From: JAVEWJ01 sp034004605
GTDB lineage: Bacteria; Patescibacteriota; Gracilibacteria; UBA1369; LOWO2-01-FULL-3
Length of the DNA stretch: 55,329 nucleotides
NCBI GenBank assembly: GCA_034004605.1
Contig: JAVEWJ010000004.1
Location: 1-55,329 of the forward strand
Reading direction: 5' to 3'
How positions within the stretch are numbered: position 1 is the first letter of the stretch; every line of letters begins with the position of its first letter. Made by a program: the position numbers and the translations under genes. A model generated the notes under the pieces. The model had not been told where the DNA came from and did not search any database. It worked only from the letters and a program-made list of their open reading frames with translations. Positions 9,416 to 18,274 of this stretch are shown in pieces.

Positions 9416-11953
9416 TTATTTGCCCCCCAAATCTTTTATTTCCGAGAGTTTGTTTAGAGCCTGAATCGGTGTAAGAGAGTTAACATCAATTTCTTTGAGT
9501 TTTTCGCTTAATAAATTATTTTTTTCTCTTTCTTCATTAAACATCGAAAGCTGATTTTCAAGTTCCGGATTTTTAGGACTGGTTTTGATTTTTTTCTTTT
9601 CCAAATCTTTTAAAACGGTTAATGCCTTTGAAATAACCTCGGTGGGAAGTCCCGAAAGTTTTGCCACCTCAATTCCATAGCTTCTGTTTACGGCACCTTC
9701 CACAATTTTAAATAAAAATACAATTTTTAAGTCTTCTTTCTCCACAACTTTCACACTGAAATTTTTTGCAAAATCGATTGAGTCGATAAGATCAGTAAGT
9801 TCGTGGTAGTGAGTGGCAAAAAGTGTCTTGGCCTTTATTCTTTCGCAAATATATTCGGTAATAGCCCAGGCAATCGAAAGACCATCGTAAGTGGAAGTGC
9901 CTCGACCTATTTCATCGAGAATAATAAGGCTTCTTTCGTCCGCATTATTTAAAATATAGCTCGCTTCCTGCATTTCAACCATAAAAGTACTTTCACCTTT
10001 AGCCATATTATCGAAAGCCCCGACCCTCGTGAAAATTTTATTTACAACTCCGATTAAAGCCTTTTTTGCAGGAACAAAAGAACCAACCTGAGCCATTAGA
10101 ACGATAAGAGCGTTTTGCCTTAAAAAAGTAGACTTACCTCCCATATTAGGTCCCGTGATAAGCATAAAACCTGTCTTCGTATTCAAGGAAATATCATTTG
10201 CCACAAAATCGTTTTGTCCTTTATGAACTTCCAGAACAGGATGCCTTCCTTCGGAAATTTCCAAATCGAAAGAGTCGTTTATTTCCGGTTTCACATAATT
10301 GTATTTTCGAGCACTTAAAGCAAAACACGAAAACAAATCAATTTCCGCAATTATTTTAGCATTGCTTTGAAGTTCTTTCATGTTTTCAAGAATTCGCATT
10401 CTTACCTCGTGAAAGAGCTCAAATTCAAGTTCGTTTATTCGCTCCGAAGCTTTTAGAACCTTTTCTTCGTATTTTTTTAATTCCGGGGTGATGAATCTCT
10501 CAGCATTTACAAGTGTTTGTTTCCTTATAAAATCATCGGGCACATTTTTAAGATTCCCTTTGCTTATCTCTATATAATAGCCAAAAACCTTGTTGTATCG
10601 CACCTTGAGATTATGAATTCCCGTGCGAGAAATTTCTCTTTCCTGCATTTTGGAGATGAAATCTTTTCCCTCGTACAAAATAGACCGAAGCTCATCCAGT
10701 TCCTCATTAAACCCTTTTTTTATAAAACCTCCCTCCCTAAGGCTCAAAGGAGCTTCTTCCATAATCGCTTTATCCAAAAATTCGGAAAGTTCCATAAGTT
10801 CAAAAAGCGTGAACTTATCTCCAAGTTTATTCAAAGAATTTAAAACGGGAAAAACTTTCATCGAATTTTTTAATGCCAATATGTCCCTTGCATTAGCGGT
10901 ACCAATACCGATTTTCGAAAGAAGTCTTTCAATATCGGAAATCTGTGAAAGAGCATTTAGAGTATCCCGGGTAAGATCCGAATCGTTGAAAAACAAATCC
11001 ACAAAATTAAGCCTTTCTGAGATTTCCATAGATTTTGAAAAGGGAGAAAGAAGAATGCTTCGAAGTCTTCTTGATCCCATTGCCGTGCATAGATTATCCA
11101 TTACTGAAAATAGGGAAAAATTTTTATCACCCAAACCACTTGAAAATATTTCCAGATTTAAAATTGAGTGGTGGCTTATTTGAAGACGATCTTGTCTTGT
11201 TTCTTTTTGGATTTTACTGATATGAACAAGATCGCTTTTTTGCGTTTCTTTCAAGTAATTGTATAAAAAAGCGGAAGCCTTTTTCATAGCCTCACTTTCT
11301 TCGATTCCAAAAACATTAAGTGAAAAAACATTAAAATTACTTTTTAAATAGTCATCCGGGTTTTCAGCGAAGTAATGTAAAAAAAGGCTTCCTGAGTAGT
11401 CGGAAAAAATATTCAAATTGGCTTTGTCGGTTTCATAGATAATCGTTTCTTTCGGGCAAAGTCTAAAAAAAGATTCCCGAAGGCTTTTTATGTCCGAAAA
11501 ATCATTGCAAAAGAAATCTCCAGTAGTGATATCCGCATAAGCAAAACCGAATTTATCCTTAAAACAAACAACTGCACAAACATAATTATTTGACTTACTA
11601 TCAAGAACATTTTCATCAAAGGTGGTACCGGGAGTAATCACCCGAACCACATCTCGTTTCACAATTCCTTTACCATCAGGCTTTGTCAATTGTTCGCAAA
11701 TAGCCACTTTTTTCCCGGCACGAGTAAGCTTTGCTATATAATTGTCTGCTGCATGAAAGGGGATTCCACACATTATCTGATCGGGGTCTGTTTTGTTGCG
11801 ACGAGTAAGTGTAATTTGTAGAATTTTTGAAGCTTCAATAGCATCTTCATAAAACATCTCGTAAAAATCTCCGAGTCGAAAAAGTAAAATAGCATCTTTG
11901 TATTGCTTTTTTATTTCCAAATATTGCGCCACCATAGGCGTGATTTTCGTCAT
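9416..11953 (-). CDS. mutS: DNA mismatch repair protein MutS
   Basis: Recognises mispaired and looped bases and recruits MutL. All MutS1 domains are present in 845 residues: mismatch-binding GDFYEMF (residues 28-34, with the Phe-x-Glu wedge), connector, lever and clamp, then the ABC-type ATPase with Walker A GPNMGGKST (about residue 600), STFMVEMQE, Walker B LIILDEIGRGTSTYDG and ATHYHEL. The C-terminal tail (LSMFNEEREKNNLL onward) is also typical. It is the first gene of a minus-strand unit that reaches mutL through two envelope genes. No Shine-Dalgarno site is seen. Confidence 0.98.
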   Translation of the reverse strand: MTKITPMVAQYLEIKKQYKDAILLFRLGDFYEMFYEDAIEASKILQITLTRRNKTDPDQIMCGIPFHAADNYIAKLTRAGKKVAICEQLTKPDGKGIVKRDVVRVITPGTTFDENVLDSKSNNYVCAVVCFKDKFGFAYADITTGDFFCNDFSDIKSLRESFFRLCPKETIIYETDKANLNIFSDYSGSLFLHYFAENPDDYLKSNFNVFSLNVFGIEESEAMKKASAFLYNYLKETQKSDLVHISKIQKETRQDRLQISHHSILNLEIFSSGLGDKNFSLFSVMDNLCTAMGSRRLRSILLSPFSKSMEISERLNFVDLFFNDSDLTRDTLNALSQISDIERLLSKIGIGTANARDILALKNSMKVFPVLNSLNKLGDKFTLFELMELSEFLDKAIMEEAPLSLREGGFIKKGFNEELDELRSILYEGKDFISKMQEREISRTGIHNLKVRYNKVFGYYIEISKGNLKNVPDDFIRKQTLVNAERFITPELKKYEEKVLKASERINELEFELFHEVRMRILENMKELQSNAKIIAEIDLFSCFALSARKYNYVKPEINDSFDLEISEGRHPVLEVHKGQNDFVANDISLNTKTGFMLITGPNMGGKSTFLRQNALIVLMAQVGSFVPAKKALIGVVNKIFTRVGAFDNMAKGESTFMVEMQEASYILNNADERSLIILDEIGRGTSTYDGLSIAWAITEYICERIKAKTLFATHYHELTDLIDSIDFAKNFSVKVVEKEDLKIVFLFKIVEGAVNRSYGIEVAKLSGLPTEVISKALTVLKDLEKKKIKTSPKNPELENQLSMFNEEREKNNLLSEKLKEIDVNSLTPIQALNKLSEIKDLGGK

Positions 11954-12021
11954 TTTTTCTTACTTTTACTTTTCTTTGGAAAGTCATTGTAAACGATTAT
12001 TGATACAAATGAAAAACATTT

Positions 12022-12222
12022 TTAATAACCGATAACCGCTCTTCCCAATCTGTATCTGGATGCTTTTAGGGATTTAAGGAAAATTTTCATCTTACGAAAG
12101 ATGCTGATTTTCTTGCCGTTTCGAGCTTTAATAAATCCCTTCTGTGCTTGAATTTTGCTTTTGTTGAACGCAACTGTCTTTTTAGTTTTTTGTGTTGTAT
12201 CGATTGTGATTGTGAGAAACAT
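12022..12222 (-). CDS. small basic hypothetical protein
   Basis: 66 residues, rich in Lys and Arg, between lexA and mutS on the same strand. The sequence starts MFLTITIDTTQKTKKTVAFN and ends RYRLGRAVIGY. No family is recognised. Codon choice looks like that of neighbouring genes (frequent AAA, ATC, GGA and TCC codons), and no longer ORF competes for the space, which favours a real gene. There is no Shine-Dalgarno site, which is normal here. It could also be a chance ORF in an otherwise empty stretch of about 370 bp. Confidence 0.4.
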   Translation of the reverse strand: MFLTITIDTTQKTKKTVAFNKSKIQAQKGFIKARNGKKISIFRKMKIFLKSLKASRYRLGRAVIGY

Positions 12223-12331
12223 ATTTGTGTGGGTTAAAATAGATTAATATTTTGAGCAACATTAAAAGCGTGAAAATTTTTACTTTTCTTAATTTCGTAT
12301 TTTTAATTAAGTCCTTTCGAAGTCCGAAATT

Positions 12332-12955
12332 CTATTTATATTGTCTGATTAACGACTCAACTACTCCTTGGATTATCAGTTCGTCCGTCGGATGAATGTC
12401 TCTGTAATTCTTGTTTTCAGCTCTGAGATAAGCTTTATTTCCTTCTTTGATAAATCTTTTCAGCGTGTTTCCATGATCAACAAGCGCGACAACAATGTCT
12501 CCGTTTTTCGGTTGTTTCACTGTGTTTACAAGAACCAAATCTCCTTCAAAAATTCCCGCATCTATCATACTTTCACCTTTTACATTTAGAAGGAAAAAAT
12601 CTCTGCTATTTTTCACCAGCTCGTCTCCTAGTGTCATATAGCCTTCCACATGTTCTGAAGTATCTACAGGCCCACCGGCCGGGATAAATCCGAGAATCGG
12701 TACTGAGAAGATATTGTTTGCGGCTTTGAGTCTGTTCTTCACGGTGCTAAGTAGTCTGATTCCTCTTGGGGTCTTGTCTTTTTCAAGAGCTCCTTTTTTC
12801 GTAAGCGAGTGGATGTGTTTGATTACACCGTTGTCCGAACTCAATTTGAAGTGCATTCTGATTTCCTTGATTGTGGGGGATCTGCCGTTTGTCATTTGGT
12901 ATTTCTCTATATACTTGAGAACCTGCTTCTGTCTTTCCGTTAAAAATTTAGCCAT
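12332..12955 (-). CDS. lexA: LexA SOS repressor
   Basis: Represses DNA-damage genes and inactivates itself when RecA filaments stimulate self-cleavage. 207 residues: an N-terminal winged helix (TERQKQVLKYIEKYQ, SPTIKEIRMHFKLSSDNGVIKHI) and a C-terminal S24 peptidase domain. The scissile bond is Ala93-Gly94 (IPAGGPV), the nucleophile Ser129 (GESM) and the general base Lys166 (TLKRF), so all the chemistry for self-cleavage is intact. The gene has its own near-consensus promoter, with an inverted repeat between the -35 and -10 that may be its own operator. recF, uvrA and ssb elsewhere in the window are typical SOS-linked genes, but no copy of that repeat was seen in front of them. Confidence 0.97.
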   Translation of the reverse strand: MAKFLTERQKQVLKYIEKYQMTNGRSPTIKEIRMHFKLSSDNGVIKHIHSLTKKGALEKDKTPRGIRLLSTVKNRLKAANNIFSVPILGFIPAGGPVDTSEHVEGYMTLGDELVKNSRDFFLLNVKGESMIDAGIFEGDLVLVNTVKQPKNGDIVVALVDHGNTLKRFIKEGNKAYLRAENKNYRDIHPTDELIIQGVVESLIRQYK

Positions 12956-12984
12956 ACATTTAGGGTTATCAAATTTACACCAAA

Positions 12985-13013
12985 ATTATAGGTGAGTGCA
13001 TCTTCACCGTCAA
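12985..13013 (-). promoter_or_regulatory. lexA promoter with inverted-repeat operator in the spacer
   Basis: On the minus strand, -35 TTGACG (13013-13008), a 17-bp spacer, and -10 TATAAT (12990-12985), 29 nt before the lexA ATG. The spacer together with the last -35 base forms the imperfect palindrome GGTGAAGATGCACTCACC (13008-12991). A further GGTG half-site lies just downstream of the -10. This position is ideal for autorepression. The word differs from the Gram-positive (CGAAC-N4-GTTCG) and enterobacterial (CTGT-N8-ACAG) LexA boxes. The promoter is read directly; operator function is inferred. Confidence 0.75.
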
Positions 13014-13034
13014 TACCAACAACACCAAAATGAT

Positions 13035-13067
13035 TTGACTTGAAAAAGGTTTTATTTTACAAGTCAA
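13035..13067. repeat. 8-bp inverted repeat upstream of lexA
   Basis: TTGACTTG (13035-13042) and CAAGTCAA (13060-13067) are perfect inverted copies separated by 17 bp. They lie between the lexA promoter and the stop of the LemA-like gene. There is no T-run after either arm, so this is not a normal intrinsic terminator; it may be a protein-binding site or chance. Confidence 0.4.
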
Positions 13068-13108
13068 AAATCTCAAAAGCAAGTACATAAAACAAAAAAG
13101 GCTTTATT

Positions 13109-13618
13109 CTACAAAACTCTTTTATCGAAATCATTTATTCCCGCCAAAAAACCACTCACCAAAAATATTTTGTTTTTCATTTTTCCGTTTATTTCGTTTA
13201 CATCTTTTTCAAGTACTAAAATAGCCGATTTAGACGCATCAAAGTTCTTTTTCAGTTCGGTGCTTATTTCCAAAAAATATCCGCTTTTCTTAATTTCACT
13301 GTGATTTAGAGCAAGTTCAGTAACCTCGTTTATTTTTTCGGTAAACACCTTTTCTTGATCAAGCCCTTTCAATTCCATGCTGGCCTCTCTTGCCAAAAGA
13401 AGTTCCCGTTTAAGCCCCTCATCAATTACCGTAATTTTCTCAATTGCAACCACAAGAAGTGGTACAAGACTTTGTCTTTTCCTTAGCAATTTTTTCACAT
13501 ATTCTCTTTGTTTTCTCGCCCTGTTTTTTAGAATCGATAGGCCACGAACACTTATTAAAAGCCATAAAACATAGCTGAAGATTGCAAACCCAAATATCAC
13601 AAAAATACTATCTCTCAT
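13109..13618 (-). CDS. LemA-like membrane-anchored helical protein
   Basis: 169 residues: an N-terminal transmembrane helix (SIFVIFGFAIFSYVLWLLISV) followed by long helices. The stretch REYVKKLLRKRQSLVPLLVVAIE matches the LemA pattern (LKRRYDLIPNLVETV), and later SEIKKSGYFLEISTELKK and ALNHSE occupy the expected places, but the family's C-terminal motifs are weak. LemA proteins are envelope proteins of unclear function. It is the last gene of the ftsW-murG-glycosyltransferase operon and overlaps the glycosyltransferase by 11 bp, suggesting a role in envelope building. Confidence 0.5.
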   Translation of the reverse strand: MRDSIFVIFGFAIFSYVLWLLISVRGLSILKNRARKQREYVKKLLRKRQSLVPLLVVAIEKITVIDEGLKRELLLAREASMELKGLDQEKVFTEKINEVTELALNHSEIKKSGYFLEISTELKKNFDASKSAILVLEKDVNEINGKMKNKIFLVSGFLAGINDFDKRVL

Positions 13619-14747
13619 TTTTCACGCTTGTTAATAATATATCCATATATCTAAGCGCCGATCTCTCCCAAAGATATTGATCGGCCATGGCTTTAGCATT
13701 CTCACCTGCTTCCTTTTGAAAATCTTCATCCAACATCTTCTCCATCAAGTCGCTCACACAGGAAGGATTTTCAAGGTCCACATATAAAGCGCTCTTTCCT
13801 GCAATTTCATGGTTTACTTCGATATCCGAAATAATAAGGGGCGTGCCCATATTTCCGGCTTCAACAATAGGCAAATTGTATCCCTCCTCTTTTGACAAAT
13901 GAACAAGGGCTAAGGCCCCAAAATATAAACACGCAAGCTTTTCATCTGAAATATTCCCTGTAAAAACAATATTTTCATTACCTTTTACCTCGTCAAAACT
14001 TGAATACATAGGATTGTTAAAAATTTTCTCACCAACCAAAACAAGCTTTATATCCGAATAATTCTTTGAAAATTTCAAAAATTCTCCTACAAGAGTTTTT
14101 ACATTTTTTCGCTCATCGTAGCCACCTGCGTAAATAAAATATTTATGCTTTTTAACTCCGATTTTTTGCATCAACTTCTCGGCGCTGTCTTCATCGATAG
14201 GCTTTTTATAAGCCTCTGCAGCATCGTTGTACACCACTTTTATCGATTCTTCCGGAATATTCGCATATTTAGAAATATCCTTCTTTGAAAACTTTGAAAC
14301 AGTAAAAATCAAATCCGCTTTTTTAAGCGCTTTCTTCGCGGCAAAATTATACAAAGACGAAAGTAGTCCATTGTTATATGACATTTTCCACGGTATGGCA
14401 TCATGAACAATCACAGCTGTAAAAATCCGGCTTTTTAGCCAAGGATTTGAAGGATAAGGGAAAAACATAATATCCGCTTTCTCTTTTTTGCACACTTTTA
14501 CAAACGAAATTTGTTCAAAAATCAGTTTCGAAAGACCCGACGCCTTTTTTCCCATCTCCTTTACCACTTTTATTTCCACATTTTTCGGAAAAACTTTTGA
14601 GTAGTCATCTTTGACTTTATCGCTTAATACAAGTAAAAAACTGATTTCCGGATAAGCCTTCGCCATTTCAAGCGTAAGATTTTTCGTCACCACGGAAATT
14701 CCCGTATATTTTTTAATAAGACCTCTGCCGTTAATGGCTATTTTCAT
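13608..14747 (-). CDS. GT4-family glycosyltransferase
   Basis: 379 residues with a GT-B fold. The N-terminus MKIAINGRGLIKKYTGISVVTKNL is typical of family 4 (glycosyl transferases group 1). The C-terminal nucleotide-sugar site is clear: YFIYAGGYDERKNVKTLV, NIVFTGNISDEKLACLYFGALALVHLSKEEGYNLPIVEAGNMGTPLIISDI, containing the E-x7-E motif. The substrate cannot be told from sequence; mannosyl- or other hexosyl-transferases to a lipid or surface glycan are common. The ORF overlaps the end of murG by 17 bp and the LemA-like gene by 11 bp, so it is cotranslated with peptidoglycan genes. Confidence 0.88.
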   Translation of the reverse strand: MKIAINGRGLIKKYTGISVVTKNLTLEMAKAYPEISFLLVLSDKVKDDYSKVFPKNVEIKVVKEMGKKASGLSKLIFEQISFVKVCKKEKADIMFFPYPSNPWLKSRIFTAVIVHDAIPWKMSYNNGLLSSLYNFAAKKALKKADLIFTVSKFSKKDISKYANIPEESIKVVYNDAAEAYKKPIDEDSAEKLMQKIGVKKHKYFIYAGGYDERKNVKTLVGEFLKFSKNYSDIKLVLVGEKIFNNPMYSSFDEVKGNENIVFTGNISDEKLACLYFGALALVHLSKEEGYNLPIVEAGNMGTPLIISDIEVNHEIAGKSALYVDLENPSCVSDLMEKMLDEDFQKEAGENAKAMADQYLWERSALRYMDILLTSVKNER

Positions 14748-15780
14748 TTTTAAGTAGTTTATCAGCTATTATTGTTGTACCGTTCTCAAAATCTTTAAAT
14801 GTAAGATTTTTGTTTTCCGAAACTATTTTAATCGAATTCACAAAATCTTTCACCGAAATATTTCCTCGCAAAACCTTCCATCCGATTTTTTTTGAAAACA
14901 ATTTTGCATTTTCCGCCTGGTCACCCCGGCCACTTTCCATCGGAATTACCAAAGCCTTCTTTTTTGCGATTGCAAGCTCAAAAAGGGCATTTGCGCCCGC
15001 TCTGGTCACCACCAAATCGGCAAGCGCGATAAAATCGAAATATTCTTCTTTTATAAACCCAAAAGCCCTATATCCTTTATTCTTAATTTCAAGCATTTTT
15101 CCGCTTCCGCATTGATGAATAATATTGAATGTTTTTAAAATCTCATCTGCGCTCTCAAAAATCAGATCGTTTATTTGTTTTGCGCCTGTACTTCCGCCTA
15201 TTACAAATATCACCGGCTTTTTCTCTTCGAGTTTAAGGCTTTTTAAAGCCCTCTCTCTGTTGCCGTTTAATATTTCATCTCTCACCGGGCTTCCGCTCAC
15301 AATTATTTCACCCTTAAATTTGCGCAGATAGTTTCGGCTTTCCTCAAAGCTCAAAAACACCTTCTTACACATTCGAACCGAAATTCTGTTTGCAAGTCCG
15401 GGGCTTAAATCCGATTCATGAATATATGAAGGAACACCTCTCAAGTAAGCTCCCACAACAACCGGAAGACTCACAAATCCTCCCTTACTGAAGACAATAT
15501 CCGGCGAAATCTTTCCAATAATAAAAAAACTTTGAAAAATTCCCGCCAAGACCTTAAAGAAATCCAAAAAATTTTGAAACGAAAAATACCTTCGAAGTTT
15601 TCCGCAATAAATAGGGTAAAATTTCACTCCCGCATCTTTCACCATCTTTTCCTCAATACTGTTTTTTCCACCGACATAAAAGACCTCAATATTTTTATCT
15701 CTTTTTTTAAGCTCTTTTATAACGGCCAGGTTGGGGATGATATGTCCTCCTGTACCCCCTCCTGTTAGAAGAATTCGCAT
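14731..15780 (-). CDS. murG: MurG, lipid II-forming GlcNAc transferase
   Basis: Adds GlcNAc to lipid I on the cytoplasmic membrane face, giving lipid II for peptidoglycan. From the ATG at 15780 the protein has 349 residues and begins MRILLTGGGTGGHIIPNLAV with the glycine-rich motif at once; an alternative start at 15822 adds 14 residues and is less likely. Other hallmarks are FSKGGFVSLPVVVGAYL, YIHESDLSPGLANR, FVIGGSTGAKQIND and VIPMESGRGDQAENA. The gene overlaps ftsW by 74 bp, an unusually long overlap, and the glycosyltransferase by 17 bp. Confidence 0.96.
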   Translation of the reverse strand: MRILLTGGGTGGHIIPNLAVIKELKKRDKNIEVFYVGGKNSIEEKMVKDAGVKFYPIYCGKLRRYFSFQNFLDFFKVLAGIFQSFFIIGKISPDIVFSKGGFVSLPVVVGAYLRGVPSYIHESDLSPGLANRISVRMCKKVFLSFEESRNYLRKFKGEIIVSGSPVRDEILNGNRERALKSLKLEEKKPVIFVIGGSTGAKQINDLIFESADEILKTFNIIHQCGSGKMLEIKNKGYRAFGFIKEEYFDFIALADLVVTRAGANALFELAIAKKKALVIPMESGRGDQAENAKLFSKKIGWKVLRGNISVKDFVNSIKIVSENKNLTFKDFENGTTIIADKLLKNENSH

Positions 15781-16912
15781 AAACGGAATTTTTAGATATA
15801 TTAAGTAAAATCCCAACCCCAAGAAGGCTCGTCACAAGTGAGCTTCCTCCATAACTCACAAATGGAAGAGTAAGTCCTGTCACGGGCATTAAAGCCAAGT
15901 TTACCGCTATATTTATAAATGCTTGTCCGGCTATAAATACGGTAATTCCCGTGGCAAGATATTTTTCAAACTGATTCTCAGCTCTGGAGGCTATTAGAAG
16001 ACCACGGTAAGCAATATAGAAATACGCCAGTACTACAAGAATGATCCTGGAAAACCCGAGCTCCTCCGCACTTGCTGCAAAAATAAAATCATCGGAAGCC
16101 TGCGGAAGCCAATAAGATTTTTGCACACCTTGGGTAAGTCCTTTTCCAAAAAATCCACCGCTTCCCACGGCGATATTCGCTTGCTGCGATTGCCAACAAT
16201 AATCTTCCGTGCAGCTCTGATCGATTTTCGTATACCCTGTAAATCTCTCTCTCACATGGTCCACGGTACTCACAATCACAGCAATAAGCAAAATTGCACA
16301 CAAAAATCCAATCAAAAGATGCCTTATTCTAGCTCCAGCCACTATATATATTGCACCTGCCACCATCGAAAGCACCAAAGTGTTTCCGAAATCATTTTGC
16401 ATCATCACCGGTACAAGCACAAAACCCGACACTACAATAAATGGCGCAAATCCGTCTTTTAAGCTTTTTACAAATACTCCCTGCTTTGAAAACCAATAAG
16501 AAAGATAAATCGCCAACGATAATTTTGCAAATTCCGAAGGTTGAATCGAAGTGTTGAAGATGTTTAGCCAATTTGTCGCAATCGTATTAAAACTTTTTCC
16601 GAAAAACACTACAACAAGAAGCAAAATAACCGTTGCCATATAAAGAATTTTTGAAGTCCTGCTCCAAAATCGAATCGGCATTTTAAACGCGAAAAGAAGC
16701 GCGATTAGACCTGCACCAAGTCTAAAAAGATGCTTTTTAAAAAGAAGATAGCAATCCACTCCGGTATCGCTACAATTCGGATACAAAATTCCCGGCGCGG
16801 AAAGCGAAATGGACTTGGGTACTCCGATTGAAGTAATCATTACAAGCCCGAAAACAAGCAGTCCGAGCACAGTGAGAGCCAATAAATAATCGTATTTCGG
16901 TGTCGCCGTCAT
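15707..16912 (-). CDS. ftsW: FtsW/RodA/SpoVE-family peptidoglycan polymerase
   Basis: Polytopic SEDS glycosyltransferase that polymerises lipid II at the division site. 401 residues with about ten membrane helices. Key segments are IQPSEFAKLSLAIYLSYW, MMQNDFGNTLVLSM, and GQAFINIAVNLALMPVTGLTLPFVSYGGSSL near the C-terminus. Adjacency to murG favours FtsW over RodA. A Cys-containing external loop (PNCSDTGVDCYLLF) follows the first helix, and another Cys pair (CTEDYCW) sits in a later loop, suggesting external disulfides. The C-terminal tail past 15780 is basic and overlaps murG. First gene of its operon. Confidence 0.93.
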   Translation of the reverse strand: MTATPKYDYLLALTVLGLLVFGLVMITSIGVPKSISLSAPGILYPNCSDTGVDCYLLFKKHLFRLGAGLIALLFAFKMPIRFWSRTSKILYMATVILLLVVVFFGKSFNTIATNWLNIFNTSIQPSEFAKLSLAIYLSYWFSKQGVFVKSLKDGFAPFIVVSGFVLVPVMMQNDFGNTLVLSMVAGAIYIVAGARIRHLLIGFLCAILLIAVIVSTVDHVRERFTGYTKIDQSCTEDYCWQSQQANIAVGSGGFFGKGLTQGVQKSYWLPQASDDFIFAASAEELGFSRIILVVLAYFYIAYRGLLIASRAENQFEKYLATGITVFIAGQAFINIAVNLALMPVTGLTLPFVSYGGSSLVTSLLGVGILLNISKNSVYANSSNRRGYRRTYHPQPGRYKRA

Positions 16913-16932
16913 AGTTGTTTTAATTTATAAAA

Positions 16933-16961
16933 ATACTACAGAAAGCCAACTTTTTAGGCAA
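16933..16961 (-). promoter_or_regulatory. putative ftsW operon promoter
   Basis: Minus strand: -35 TTGCCT (16961-16956), 17-bp spacer, -10 TAGTAT (16938-16933), about 20 nt before the ftsW ATG. Position and spacing fit a housekeeping promoter, but the -10 is only a partial match. Confidence 0.4.
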
Positions 16962-17020
16962 AAGATTTTCGCTATTTCACCTTAAAATCCCGTGTTAAAA
17001 ATGTTAAATTTATGCGGGAA

Positions 17021-17026
17021 TATAAT
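17021..17026 (+). promoter_or_regulatory. -10 element giving a probably leaderless lspA mRNA
   Basis: A perfect TATAAT sits at 17021-17026, with the lspA ATG at 17034. Transcription starting 6-8 nt after the -10 would begin at or next to the start codon, giving a leaderless mRNA. No good -35 is visible. Confidence 0.45.
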
Positions 17027-17033
17027 TTTAAAA

Positions 17034-17483
17034 ATGAAAAAAATCGCTCTTTTCAGTCTTTTGTTCATTATTTTGGATCTTTTTTCAAAATATCTAGTGG
17101 TCTCTTTTTTAAGTTCGGACTTTGTGATAATCGAAAATAGTGTAAGACTTTCTTATGCCGAAAACTACGGAATAGCGTTTTCTTTGGAAGTGCCTTTTTA
17201 CATGATTTTCATTTTGAATTTTGCAATTTTAACAGCCTTCTATTTTTTTATAAAAAAAGAAATCAAATTCGACAAAATAATAGCTCAAATTCCTTGCGCA
17301 ATGATAATCGGGGGTGGAGTGGCAAACCTAGTCGACAGGGCATACAATGGCTTTGTAGTGGATTTTATTTCCATTCTATCCTATCCAACCTTCAACCTAG
17401 CCGACATATTTATTTCGCTCGGGGTCTTGTTTCTTCTTGTGTTTTATGCTAAAATATCAAGAATATCAAAAATAAAAAAATGA
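17034..17483 (+). CDS. lspA: signal peptidase II
   Basis: Membrane aspartyl protease that cleaves lipoprotein signal peptides. 149 residues from the ATG at 17034; an earlier ATG at 16992 would add 14 unlikely residues. Motifs: LDLFSKYLV in helix 1, YAENYGIAFSL, IIGGGVANLVDR (catalytic Asp101) and FNLADIFISLG (catalytic Asp124). Four membrane helices as usual. At least one substrate, the lipoprotein at 8.8 kb, is encoded in the window. The stop codon overlaps the ATG of the next gene by 4 nt. Confidence 0.95.
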   Translation: MKKIALFSLLFIILDLFSKYLVVSFLSSDFVIIENSVRLSYAENYGIAFSLEVPFYMIFILNFAILTAFYFFIKKEIKFDKIIAQIPCAMIIGGGVANLVDRAYNGFVVDFISILSYPTFNLADIFISLGVLFLLVFYAKISRISKIKK

Positions 17484-18271
17484 CAGAACAAACTATTCAA
17501 AATAATATTACGGATGCCGGAATGTCGGTTGCATCCTTTTTATTCAGAATTATTGCGACGGTTACAGGTGGAATTCTGGGTTCCGTTGTACTAGTCTTAT
17601 TCATTGTTTTAGCCGATACAATGCTTGCTCCCGTACTACAAGGTGCGGATGAGGTGAGAATCGGCCCTGTTTTCGTTTTTATTGTGATGATTATGGTCTT
17701 CCTTTCTACCCTTATCGGCAATATTACAGCCACTTTTTTTACATCTCTCACGGATCGTGAAAAATACAAAAGGCGTTCTACCGCCCTTACTCAAATCGCG
17801 GTAATGAGCATAATAGTCGTGATTTTTATGCTTCCCGTATATTTCATTTCAGCCACAATTAATGTCCAACTTGTGATTTTTGCGGTTGCACTCCATATGA
17901 TTCTGACTGTACTTACCAGTGCTCTTACGCTCGAAATCGTTTCGAATTACAGATATTCGCTTGTAGGACTTTATGGCGTCACTCTTTCGATCATTATTTC
18001 CTCAGCTGCCTTATTCTTATTTTCAAGAATCGTTTCAAATGTCACAATTCTTCTTTTTATAGCGCTTCCCGTTATTTGGGGCACAATGGGTGTAATTCAA
18101 GGCTTTACATCGATGGTTTATGCATCGTTGGCGCGCCTTTACGATAAAGATTTTCTCTCCACACAAACAATGTATGGAGATGATTACGGAAAAGAGGTGG
18201 AAGAAGAAGTGGAAGAACCTGTTGAACAAAAACTCGAAGAAGAGGAAGGCGCATCTTTTTTAAGAAAATAA
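17480..18271 (+). CDS. polytopic membrane protein of unknown function
   Basis: 263 residues with about seven membrane helices (first LFRIIATVTGGILGSVVLVLF, last VTILLFIALPVIWGTMGVIQ), a short cytoplasmic loop TDREKYKRRST, and an acidic C-terminal tail (EVEEEVEEPVEQKLEEEEG). No family recognised. It is coupled to lspA by an ATGA overlap and ends at an intrinsic terminator, so it forms a two-gene operon with lspA. A role in membrane or lipoprotein biology is possible but unproven. Confidence 0.8.
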   Translation: MTEQTIQNNITDAGMSVASFLFRIIATVTGGILGSVVLVLFIVLADTMLAPVLQGADEVRIGPVFVFIVMIMVFLSTLIGNITATFFTSLTDREKYKRRSTALTQIAVMSIIVVIFMLPVYFISATINVQLVIFAVALHMILTVLTSALTLEIVSNYRYSLVGLYGVTLSIIISSAALFLFSRIVSNVTILLFIALPVIWGTMGVIQGFTSMVYASLARLYDKDFLSTQTMYGDDYGKEVEEEVEEPVEQKLEEEEGASFLRK

Positions 18272-18274
18272 AAA

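Noticed and set aside
10623..11183. 186-residue plus-strand ORF
   Set aside because: Antisense to mutS, which has complete motifs on the other strand.
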